NCBI GenBank assembly: GCA_965662565.1
Contig: CBFIHS010000015.1
Span: 1-41,308, forward strand
Direction of reading: 5' to 3'
Source of the DNA: UBA5109 sp965662565
GTDB lineage: Bacteria > Pseudomonadota > Gammaproteobacteria > Pseudomonadales > Pseudohongiellaceae
DNA: 41,308 nt
Part shown: piece after piece, positions 1 through 6,926 of the stretch
How the letters are laid out: each line of letters starts with the position of its first letter
How positions within the stretch are numbered: position 1 is the first letter of the stretch
The notes under the pieces: model-generated
Seen by the model: the letters and a program-made list of their open reading frames with translations, nothing else
What the model was told of the DNA's origin: nothing
Databases searched by the model: none
Translations under genes and position numbers: made by a program

Positions 1-541
1 AACAAACCTCATGAGAAATACCTTCCATCAAACAACCATCACCAGCAAAGACGTAGGTATAATGGTCAACAATATTTAAGTCTTCACGATTAAATTGTGC
101 CCCCAAGGTTCGCTCAGCAATAGCCATCCCAACACCATTAGCCAAACCTTGCCCCAATGGTCCTGTAGTGGTTTCTACGCCTGGTGTATAACCAAACTCT
201 GGATGGCCAGGGGTTTTCGAGTGTAACTGTCGGAAATTTTTTAAGTCATCAATTGATAAATCATAGCCACTAAGATGCAGCAGTGAATAGATAAGCATGG
301 AGCCATGCCCATTCGATAACACAAAACGATCCCTATTGACCCAGTTAGGGTTGCTTGGGCTGTGTTGTAAGTAATCATGCCAGAGCACTTCTGCTATGTC
401 TGCCATGCCCATTGGTGCACCTGGATGCCCACTGTTTGCTTTTTGAACGGCATCCATACTCAACGCTCTTATAGCATTGGCACAGTCTTTACGTGAAGCT
501 TGACGATCTATACCGTGACTCGTTCCGGTATTTTCACCCAT
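1..541 (-). CDS. tkt: Transketolase, N-terminal part (cut by window edge)
   Basis: The first 180 residues of a transketolase run off the left edge of the window. The reading frame begins with ATG at 539-541 behind a good ribosome site (CAGGAGTA), and gives MGENTGTSHGIDRQ, then DAVQKANSGHPGAPMGMAD, LSNGHGSMLIYSLLHL and VETTTGPLGQGLANGVGMA. Close to the edge it shows GDGCLMEGISHE, the thiamine-diphosphate/Mg binding motif of the family. Transketolase moves two-carbon units between sugar phosphates in the non-oxidative pentose phosphate pathway, in the cytoplasm. Its divergent position to metK is a common gammaproteobacterial arrangement. The C-terminal two thirds are not visible, so integrity cannot be judged. 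Confidence 0.96.
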   Translation of the reverse strand, partial: MGENTGTSHGIDRQASRKDCANAIRALSMDAVQKANSGHPGAPMGMADIAEVLWHDYLQHSPSNPNWVNRDRFVLSNGHGSMLIYSLLHLSGYDLSIDDLKNFRQLHSKTPGHPEFGYTPGVETTTGPLGQGLANGVGMAIAERTLGAQFNREDLNIVDHYTYVFAGDGCLMEGISHEVC

Positions 542-705
542 GGGTACTCCTGTTTAGCATTAAAATTGACGTATAAATTTATCGTTTATTTTGACGCGAT
601 TTTCGATGACTTTTAAAGACCCACTATTCTCTCTCAGGCGCTACTATATTGCCAGAATAAATAGCTTTCTCTTTATTTTGAACAGGTGATCTGATGCTTA
701 AGAAA

Positions 706-734
706 TTGCGTAAATAACTAATAAATGATATATT
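706..734 (+). promoter_or_regulatory. Candidate sigma70 promoter of metK
   Basis: TTGCGT (706-711), a 17-nt spacer and TATATT (729-734) lie 88 nt before the metK start. The hexamers fit sigma70 boxes at ideal spacing. No MetJ-box-like repeat and no SAM riboswitch fold was recognised in the 281-nt tkt-metK gap. This is prediction by eye only. Confidence 0.45.
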
Positions 735-822
735 CCGCTGCCAATTTTTTAGATAACAAACACTTAACCGTATACAAAAATCATACGAAAGTTTTTTAAA
801 ATTTTCAGCAGAAGGAAATAGT

Positions 823-1983
823 ATGTCAGAGGCCACTCTTTTTACCTCCGAATCAGTCTCTGAGGGTCACCCGGATAAAATCTCGGACCAGATTTCTGAT
901 GGCATTCTAGATGCCATTATCGCTCAAGATCCAAATGCTCGAGTTGCGGTTGAAACTCTAGTCAAAACAGGCCTTGCTCTGGTTGCAGGTGAAGTCAAAA
1001 TGAATGAAGACGTCAACCTTGATGTCGAGAAAATTGTTCGTGGTGTTATCAAGAAGATCGGCTATGACGACTCTGCAATGGGATTTGATTACAAAAGCTG
1101 TGCTGTTTTAAATGCCATTGGTGAGCAATCCAGCGACATTAACCAAGGCGTTGATAGGGGCGACCCAAAGGAGCAAGGTGCCGGCGACCAAGGGCTCATG
1201 TTCGGTTACGCCTGTCGTGAAACAGACGTGCTTATGCCAGCCCCTATTATCTATTCACATCTGCTAGTGAAGCGACAAGCTGAAGTGCGCAAAAATGGCA
1301 GCTTGCCTTTTTTACGACCAGATGCGAAAAGCCAAATAACTTTCCGTTATGTGGACGGCAAACCGCAATCAATTGATGCCGTCGTACTCTCTACTCAGCA
1401 TGATGAAGACATCAGCGACAGCGCTCTTCACGAGGCTGTGATGGAAGAAATTATAAAACCGGTACTATCAGCACAGTGGCTTGATTCCGAGACCAAGTAC
1501 CACATCAACCCTACCGGTCGCTTTGTTATTGGTGGCCCACATGGTGACTGCGGCCTTACCGGTCGTAAAATCATTGTTGACACCTATGGCGGCATGGCTC
1601 GACATGGTGGCGGTGCATTTTCTGGTAAAGACCCTTCTAAAGTCGATCGTTCTGCAGCCTACCTTGCTCGTTATATTGCAAAGAATATTGTTGCTGCAGG
1701 AATTGCAGACAAGTGCGAAATCCAGCTTTCTTATGCTATCGGCGTCGCTGATCCTACGTCAGTTTTAGTCGATACTTTCGGAACAGGGAAAATCGAAGAC
1801 CTAGCAATTACTAAATTAGTCAGACAACACTTCGAGCTTCGCCCTGGCGGTCTAACTGAAATGTTGAACTTACTTCACCCTATCTATCAAGAAACCGCAG
1901 CTTATGGTCACTTTGGCCGTGATGAGTTTTCCTGGGAAAAAACAGACAAAGCAGAAGCCTTAAAAGCGGATGCTGGACTCTAA
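823..1983 (+). CDS. metK: S-adenosylmethionine synthase MetK
   Basis: Cytoplasmic enzyme that makes S-adenosylmethionine from methionine and ATP. The protein has 386 residues, about the usual 384. Family motifs are clear: EGHPDK at 14-19 (ATP/Mg site), GAGDQGLMFGYA in the first third, and the glycine-rich loop GGGAFSGKDPSKVDRSAAY. The start is supported by AGAAGGA just upstream. It is followed after about 100 nt by ahcY on the same strand, so the maker of SAM and the remover of its by-product SAH are adjacent and possibly co-transcribed. Nothing is missing or odd in the protein. Confidence 0.98.
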   Translation: MSEATLFTSESVSEGHPDKISDQISDGILDAIIAQDPNARVAVETLVKTGLALVAGEVKMNEDVNLDVEKIVRGVIKKIGYDDSAMGFDYKSCAVLNAIGEQSSDINQGVDRGDPKEQGAGDQGLMFGYACRETDVLMPAPIIYSHLLVKRQAEVRKNGSLPFLRPDAKSQITFRYVDGKPQSIDAVVLSTQHDEDISDSALHEAVMEEIIKPVLSAQWLDSETKYHINPTGRFVIGGPHGDCGLTGRKIIVDTYGGMARHGGGAFSGKDPSKVDRSAAYLARYIAKNIVAAGIADKCEIQLSYAIGVADPTSVLVDTFGTGKIEDLAITKLVRQHFELRPGGLTEMLNLLHPIYQETAAYGHFGRDEFSWEKTDKAEALKADAGL

Positions 1984-2003
1984 GCTGACACGCAGGCACA
2001 TAG

Positions 2004-2036
2004 TCAGATATAAAAATCAGATATAAAAGCCAGATA
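2004..2036 (+). repeat. Short imperfect tandem repeat between metK and ahcY
   Basis: The 12-mer TCAGATATAAAA occurs at 2004-2015 and again at 2017-2028, followed by a partial copy (CCAGATA, 2030-2036). It lies in the 102-nt spacer between metK and ahcY. It is too short and AT-rich to assign a role. No SAH riboswitch consensus is visible here. Confidence 0.45.
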
Positions 2037-2085
2037 GCAAATAATCGATCTAATTAAAAAAGTTTTATCAAAGGATAACGAATTA

Positions 2086-3489
2086 ATGAATAATCCCAAT
2101 ATGCAAGTTGTTAACAACGAAGACTACAAAGTCGCCGACATAAGCTTGGCTGATTTCGGACGCCGTGAAATCAAACTGGCTGAAGCGGAAATGCCAGCAC
2201 TAATGACCTTGCGTGAAAAGTATAAAGATGAACAACCTTTAGCTGGCGCTAAGATCATCGGTTGTATCCATATGACTATACAAACAGCCGTGTTAATTGA
2301 AACATTGGAAACTCTTGGTGCTGAAGTTCGTTGGTCATCTTGCAATATTTTCTCGACACAGGATCATGCCGCCGCCGCAATCGCTGCCGCTGGAGTCGCC
2401 GTTTATGCTTGGAAAGGCCAAACTGAAGAAGAGGCTGAATGGTGTATAGAACAAACTATTCTAAAAGACGGTAAGCCTTGGGATGCCAACATGCTACTTG
2501 ATGATGGCGGTGACCTGACTTCTATGGTGCATAACAAATATCCGAACATGCTGAACCACATCCATGGCATTACTGAAGAAACCACTACCGGGGTTCACAG
2601 ACTTTACGAAATGCTTGAAAAAGGCACACTTAAAGTACCCGCAATTAATGTTAACGATTCCGTTACAAAAACGAAAAACGATAACAAATACGGCTGCCGT
2701 CACAGCTTAAATGATGGCATCAAACGTGGTACTGATATGTTGTTATCTGGTAAAAAAGCACTAGTGATCGGATACGGTGATGTCGGCAAAGGTTCTGCTC
2801 AAAGCTTGAGCCAAGAAGGCATGATTGTGAAAGTTACTGAGATTGACCCAATCTGTGCCATGCAAGCTTGTATGGATGGATACGAAGTAGTATCGCCTTA
2901 CATTGATGGAGTAAACACTGGGGAAACCAGCTGCATCAATCAATTACTTCTGAGCACGACAGACTTAGTTGTCACTACTACCGGAAACATTGATGTTTGT
3001 GACGCCAACATGTTGAGCAGCCTTAAGCCTGGCTCAGTAGTTTGTAACATTGGTCATTTTGATAGCGAAATCAATACTGCCTTCATGCGTAAAAACTGGG
3101 AATTCGAAGAAGTAAAACCTCAAGTACACAGAGTTATTCGAGGCACCGATGCCGATGGTAATGAAGATTACCTGATCCTGCTGTCTGAAGGCCGTTTGAT
3201 TAACTTGGGCAACGCGACTGGTCACCCTTCAAGAATTATGGACGGTTCTTTTGCAAACCAAGTGCTCGCTCAAATGCATTTATGGGAAAGAAAATACTCT
3301 GACCAAGATGATGCGACCAAAGCGAAAGCACTAACAGTAGAAGTCTTACCAAAGCATCTGGACGAAGAAGTCGCCGCTTGTATGGTCAAAGGCTTTGGAG
3401 GTGTTATCACTCGAATGACCAAAGAACAATCTGATTACTTAGGCATTCCGGTTGAAGGTCCATTCAAACCTGATAGCTACAAATACTAA
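2086..3489 (+). CDS. ahcY: Adenosylhomocysteinase (SAH hydrolase)
   Basis: NAD-dependent cytoplasmic enzyme that splits S-adenosylhomocysteine reversibly into adenosine and homocysteine, relieving product inhibition of methyltransferases. The 467-residue length fits bacterial AhcY. Visible motifs include GCIHMTIQTAVLIETL, DDGGDLTSMVHNKYP, NVNDSVTKTKNDNKYGCRHS with the substrate Lys/Asp region, the Rossmann loop GYGDVGKGSAQSL, and the C-terminal PFKPDSYKY typical of the family. The chosen ATG is the first in frame after AAAGGATAA; a start at the internal Met of MQVVNNED (residue 6) is also possible. Having AhcY implies the one-step SAH route; whether Pfs/LuxS is also present cannot be seen here. 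Confidence 0.98.
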   Translation: MNNPNMQVVNNEDYKVADISLADFGRREIKLAEAEMPALMTLREKYKDEQPLAGAKIIGCIHMTIQTAVLIETLETLGAEVRWSSCNIFSTQDHAAAAIAAAGVAVYAWKGQTEEEAEWCIEQTILKDGKPWDANMLLDDGGDLTSMVHNKYPNMLNHIHGITEETTTGVHRLYEMLEKGTLKVPAINVNDSVTKTKNDNKYGCRHSLNDGIKRGTDMLLSGKKALVIGYGDVGKGSAQSLSQEGMIVKVTEIDPICAMQACMDGYEVVSPYIDGVNTGETSCINQLLLSTTDLVVTTTGNIDVCDANMLSSLKPGSVVCNIGHFDSEINTAFMRKNWEFEEVKPQVHRVIRGTDADGNEDYLILLSEGRLINLGNATGHPSRIMDGSFANQVLAQMHLWERKYSDQDDATKAKALTVEVLPKHLDEEVAACMVKGFGGVITRMTKEQSDYLGIPVEGPFKPDSYKY

Positions 3490-3509
3490 GTTTACCCTTA
3501 TAAAGCTAA

Positions 3510-3537
3510 TACACTCCGCTAAAACGGGCGGAGTGTA
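3510..3537 (+). terminator. Hairpin after ahcY
   Basis: A perfect 10-bp inverted repeat (TACACTCCGC / GCGGAGTGTA) with an 8-nt loop sits 21 nt after the ahcY stop, in the convergent gap between ahcY and the symporter gene. There is no immediate T-run (one begins about 11 nt later), so it may be a weak or two-way terminator. Confidence 0.55.
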
Positions 3538-3637
3538 ATAAGCTCAGATTTTTTATAGCTTCTTCCTAAAGAACCTTCCAAAATAAAACTCAAGACACAT
3601 TCATCAACACAGAAGCATTGAAAAATCAGCTTCTTAA

Positions 3638-5311
3638 TTAACCTGGTACTCGAATATCTTCCACCATCGCTTGCACCTCTCGTGGAGGCTCTGCAGTGAA
3701 ATGACAAATCACTAATGCAGTTATAAAATTAAGAATTGTACCCAATGTCCCTATTCCTTCGGGTGAAATACCTAACCACCAATTTTCTGGGTTATCTGCT
3801 GCGGGGTTTATGAAGGTAAAATAAATAATATAGCTGGCGGTAAAAATAATACCGACAAGCATGCCAGAAATTGCTCCTTCTTTGTTCATGCGCTTATAAA
3901 ATATCCCTAAAACGATTGCAGGAAAAAAAGAAGAACAAGCAAGACCAAAAGCGAATGCAACGACCTCAGCAACAAAGCCTGGAGGGTTGATTCCAAAATA
4001 CCCTGCGATACATACCGCTACAAAGATGGCGATACGCGCTGAAAGTAATTCCTGCTTTTCAGTAATCTTAGGAAATAAATTTGATTTCAACAAATCGTGT
4101 GAAATCGCAGATGAAATTACCAGCAACAAGCCTGCTGCTGTAGAAAGTGCTGCGGCCAAGCCACCGGCTGCGACTAAAGCTATTACCCAATTAGGAAGTT
4201 TCGCTATCTCTGGGTTTGCTAGAACAATAATATCTCTATCAACTGTAAGCTCATTTGTTTGCGGGTCTGCCAGATACTGTATTAAGCCATCATTATTTTT
4301 ATCTTCAAAGCTGATTAAGTTTGTTGTCTCCCAAGTTTTAAACCACTCCGGCATTTTGCTGTATTCAACATTGCTTACCGTATTGATTAAATTCACTCTG
4401 GCAAAGGCTGATATGGTTGGAGCCGTAGAATACAAAATGGCAATAAAGAATATCGCATACAGAGCTGATTTACGTGCGGCTCTTACATTAGGCACAGTAA
4501 AAAAACGAATAATAACGTGTGGCAGACCAGCCGTACCAAGCATCAACGCCGCTGTAATAAAAAAAACATCAAGCGTGCTGCGACTGCTCTGAGTATAGGC
4601 ATCAAATCCTAGCTCCAAATTCAAACCATCAAGGCGATCAAGTAAGTAGCCGCCTCCATACTCTGCAGTTAATTCCGAACCGAAGCCAAGTTGTGGAATC
4701 ACATTATCGGTCATTAGCAGGGAAATAAATATCGCAGGTACCATGAAAGAAAATACCATCACGCAATATTGGGCAACTTGCGTGTAAGTAATACCTTTCA
4801 TACCCCCGAGTACAGCATAAAAGAACACGATCACCATACCAATTAGAACACCAAGGTTAACGTCAACTTCCAAAAAGCGGGAAAAAACCACTCCTACTCC
4901 TCGCATTTGACCGGCAACGTAAGTGAATGAAACAAAAATCGCACATAAAAGTGCAACCATGCGAGCAGTTTGTGAGTAGTACCTCTCACCAATAAAATCA
5001 GGCACAGTGAACTTACCAAAATCACGCAAGTACGGAGCGATTAACAAAGCTAATAAAACATAGCCTCCCGTCCAACCCATCAAGTAGACCGAGCCATCAC
5101 GTCCCATAAAGGAAATTATGCCCGCCATTGATATGAATGAAGCAGCAGACATCCAGTCAGCGGCTGTTGCCAAACCATTGGCAAGTGGCGGTACGTGCGC
5201 ACCGGCAATATAGAAGTCACTGGTAGACGACGCGCGCGCCCAAATAGCTATGGAGATGTAAAGAAGAAAGGTAATACCTACAAAGAGATAAGTCATTTCC
5301 TGAACGGACAT
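3638..5311 (-). CDS. Sodium:solute symporter large subunit (VC_2705 type)
   Basis: A 557-residue polytopic membrane protein of the sodium:solute symporter (SSS) family with about 13 hydrophobic segments. SSS hallmarks are the N-terminal ARASSTSDFYIAGAHVPP, the ATAADWMSAASFISMAG segment, and GGLAAALSTAAGLLLVISSA in the later helices. A hydrophilic insert at about residues 310-370 includes DKNNDGLI (337-344), which looks like a calcium-binding EF-hand loop. The gene lies 6 nt after the small-subunit gene, the two-gene arrangement of the VC_2705-like symporters; related members are often called acetate/cation symporter ActP. The substrate cannot be fixed from sequence, though a small carboxylate such as acetate is a reasonable guess. 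Confidence 0.9.
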   Translation of the reverse strand: MSVQEMTYLFVGITFLLYISIAIWARASSTSDFYIAGAHVPPLANGLATAADWMSAASFISMAGIISFMGRDGSVYLMGWTGGYVLLALLIAPYLRDFGKFTVPDFIGERYYSQTARMVALLCAIFVSFTYVAGQMRGVGVVFSRFLEVDVNLGVLIGMVIVFFYAVLGGMKGITYTQVAQYCVMVFSFMVPAIFISLLMTDNVIPQLGFGSELTAEYGGGYLLDRLDGLNLELGFDAYTQSSRSTLDVFFITAALMLGTAGLPHVIIRFFTVPNVRAARKSALYAIFFIAILYSTAPTISAFARVNLINTVSNVEYSKMPEWFKTWETTNLISFEDKNNDGLIQYLADPQTNELTVDRDIIVLANPEIAKLPNWVIALVAAGGLAAALSTAAGLLLVISSAISHDLLKSNLFPKITEKQELLSARIAIFVAVCIAGYFGINPPGFVAEVVAFAFGLACSSFFPAIVLGIFYKRMNKEGAISGMLVGIIFTASYIIYFTFINPAADNPENWWLGISPEGIGTLGTILNFITALVICHFTAEPPREVQAMVEDIRVPG

Positions 5312-5317
5312 AATTTA

Positions 5318-5584
5318 TCACTCATCTTCATTAAGGCCATATTTGGCATCAAGTTTATCCATAGCTTTTAGATACAAATAAACTAATAAAACGTAAACAA
5401 AAATAGAGCCCTGTTGGGCAATCCAAAATCCCAGTTTGAAACCAGCAAAGTGAAATTTATCCATAAGATCAACAAAAACAATGCTGAGCAAAAAAGAAAC
5501 TNNNNNNNNNNNNNNNNNNNNNNNNNNNNNNNNNNNNNNNNNNNNNNNNNNNNNCCCTAAGGATGTTTTTTCGGAATGTCTCAT
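5318..5584 (-). CDS. Sodium:solute symporter small subunit (DUF4212), broken by a sequence gap
   Basis: The visible C-terminal half ends in FAGFKLGFWIAQQGSIFVYV and then LDAKYGLNEDE. The LGFWxAQQGSI block is the signature of the DUF4212 small subunit that accompanies VC_2705-type symporters. Two membrane helices are expected; the first lies largely in the 53-N gap (5502-5554). After the gap in coding direction only MRHSEKTSLG of the N-terminus is seen. ATG at 5582-5584 is preferred, but a GTG three codons upstream is possible. About 88 residues with the gap length taken literally, normal for the family, but the frame across the Ns is unproven. Stop is 6 nt from the large-subunit start, so they are coupled. 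Confidence 0.8.
   Translation of the reverse strand: MRHSEKTSLGXXXXXXXXXXXXXXXXXXVSFLLSIVFVDLMDKFHFAGFKLGFWIAQQGSIFVYVLLVYLYLKAMDKLDAKYGLNEDE
5502..5554. other. Assembly gap (53 N)
   Basis: A run of 53 undetermined bases interrupts the DUF4212 small-subunit gene. It is a scaffold gap and hides about 18 codons of the first membrane helix. Confidence 0.99.
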
Positions 5585-5769
5585 AAGTGTCACAAGTACT
5601 TTTTATTATTTTTACTTTTAAGCCAGATAAGCTTATCAGGATACTATCGACAGGTCATGCCCAACTTTTTATAAGACTGTTTGTAAATTTACTTTGGAAA
5701 TCTGACATCGAAAGCAGTAACCTAAGAACAACTATTTGCTAGCTTACTTTTCGAGTTAATTTAACTCCC

Positions 5770-6453
5770 ATGATTATTCTACTATTAATAGCTTTATTGG
5801 CATTGCTGATACTTGGTCCCCAGCAGTGGGCACGCTATATCCTCAACAAACACAGTATCGCTCGAGTTGATATTCCTGGAACTGGTGGTCAATTTGTAAA
5901 ACATCTACGCAAAAAATTTAAATTAGAGGGCTTAGCACTGGAACCAACTAGTGATGGAGATCATTATGACCCCAACTCTAAAACAGTCCGTTTAAGTCAA
6001 GAAAATTTAAATGGTAAGTCGCTTACTGCCATTGCTGTAGCGGCCCATGAATTTGGACATGCCCTGCAACACGCTCGTAATTATCAACCCTTGTTGGCCC
6101 GTTCACGTATGGTTGCTTTTGCACAAAAAACTGAAAAAATCGGAGGCATTGCTCTCATTGCCTTACCACTATTAAGCATGACTCCTGGTGGAGTGCGTCT
6201 CGTCCCTTTCTTACTAGTCATTATTATTATCAGCGTTGCCTTCAATTGTTTCGTACATCTGGTAACCTTGCCTGTGGAATTTGATGCAAGCTTCGGGCGA
6301 GCCCTTCCAATTCTCAAACAAGGTCAGTACATTGATCACAAAGATATGCGCTCTGTGAGACACATATTACTTGCCTGCGCTTTTACATACCTGGCCAGCT
6401 CCTTAGCGGGCCTTTTAAATTTTTGGCGCTGGTTTCGTTTCCTGAGACGATAG
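5770..6453 (+). CDS. Membrane zinc metalloprotease, YugP family
   Basis: A 227-residue protein of the YugP-like zinc peptidase family (Zn_peptidase_2). It begins with a hydrophobic anchor (residues 1-16), then carries VAAHEFGHALQHA with the zinc-binding HExxH at 93-97, followed by hydrophobic stretches (about 130-165) and PVEFDASFGRA, where the Glu is a likely third zinc ligand. Length is usual for the family. Substrates are not established; it is probably a membrane-bound protease. The lipoprotein gene begins 27 nt after its stop, so they are likely co-transcribed. The ATG at 5770 has only a weak ribosome site but puts the membrane anchor at the very N-terminus, as in relatives. Confidence 0.9.
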   Translation: MIILLLIALLALLILGPQQWARYILNKHSIARVDIPGTGGQFVKHLRKKFKLEGLALEPTSDGDHYDPNSKTVRLSQENLNGKSLTAIAVAAHEFGHALQHARNYQPLLARSRMVAFAQKTEKIGGIALIALPLLSMTPGGVRLVPFLLVIIIISVAFNCFVHLVTLPVEFDASFGRALPILKQGQYIDHKDMRSVRHILLACAFTYLASSLAGLLNFWRWFRFLRR

Positions 6454-6480
6454 AGAACGAACACAAAAGAGGTTACTACT

Positions 6481-6795
6481 ATGAAAATTATTATCACAAA
6501 CCTGGCTTTACTTTCACTTTGTGGTTGTACATGGGTTGATCTAAGTGATGAAGGCAGTAATGTAAGAGTTGTTACTGAAGACGAGCTGGGTTCAAGTTGT
6601 GTTAGAACAGGCACTACGCATGTGGAGGTAGTCGATAAGGTAATACTGCAAAGAGCTGCCAGCAATGTCATGCTAGAACTACAAGCTTTAGCAAGAAATG
6701 AGGCGGCAAAAAGAGGAGACGATACTATTGTTGCCAGTTCGCCAGTTGTAGATGGCGAACAAGATTTTGCTATTTATCGTTGTATCCCGAACTAA
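6481..6795 (+). CDS. Small lipoprotein, DUF4156/YjeI-like
   Basis: A 104-residue protein with a lipoprotein signal: MKIIITNLALLSLCGC has a hydrophobic core ending in the lipobox LCGC, so Cys16 is the likely lipidated residue. The mature part has a conserved-looking layout: SNVRVVTEDE, a Cys-x-x-x-G segment (SCVRTG), a helical LARNEAAKRGDD, then IVASSPV and a final IYRC. This matches the general plan of DUF4156/YjeI and RcsF-like small envelope lipoproteins, in which the two cysteines may form a disulfide. Function unknown. Start is supported by AGAGG eight nt upstream. It probably shares a transcript with the upstream zinc protease. Confidence 0.8.
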   Translation: MKIIITNLALLSLCGCTWVDLSDEGSNVRVVTEDELGSSCVRTGTTHVEVVDKVILQRAASNVMLELQALARNEAAKRGDDTIVASSPVVDGEQDFAIYRCIPN

Positions 6796-6824
6796 AAAAC
6801 TGCCAAGCACAGCTAAGATGAATC

Positions 6825-6885
6825 AAAGGCAAAATTTGAAGAAGAACCTACCGAAGAGTAAGTCGCTGATTCAAATTTTGCCTTT
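6825..6885. terminator. Perfect 16-bp inverted repeat in a convergent gap
   Basis: AAAGGCAAAATTTGAA (6825-6840) and its exact reverse complement (6870-6885) are separated by 29 nt. The element lies 30 nt after the lipoprotein stop, between two converging genes, so a bidirectional terminator is the simplest reading. The AT-rich arm and long loop are not typical of intrinsic terminators. Confidence 0.5.
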
Positions 6886-6891
6886 AGCGAA

Positions 6892-6916
6892 GTATTAGTA
6901 AGCGCTTAGCTAATAC
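6892..6916 (-). terminator. Hairpin after the aldehyde dehydrogenase gene
   Basis: GTATTAG-TAAGC pairs with GCTTAGCTAATAC, a 12-bp stem with one bulged base and almost no loop. It is 10 nt past the aldehyde dehydrogenase stop (6927-6929). There is no clear U-run, so its strength as a terminator is uncertain. Confidence 0.4.
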
Positions 6917-6926
6917 AGCTTAATAG

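Noticed and set aside
541..822. SAM riboswitch or MetJ boxes upstream of metK
   Set aside because: No AGACGTCT-like repeats and no recognisable riboswitch core were found; only a sigma70-like promoter.
624..836. 70-codon minus-strand frame before metK
   Set aside because: It overlaps the metK promoter and start, and the product shows no domain or ribosome site.
1984..2085. SAH riboswitch before ahcY
   Set aside because: The AT-rich spacer with short repeats lacks the GC-rich conserved core of that riboswitch.
3987..4592. 201-codon open frame on the plus strand antisense to the symporter
   Set aside because: Composition follows the reverse of membrane-helix codons; the symporter on the minus strand is clearly real.
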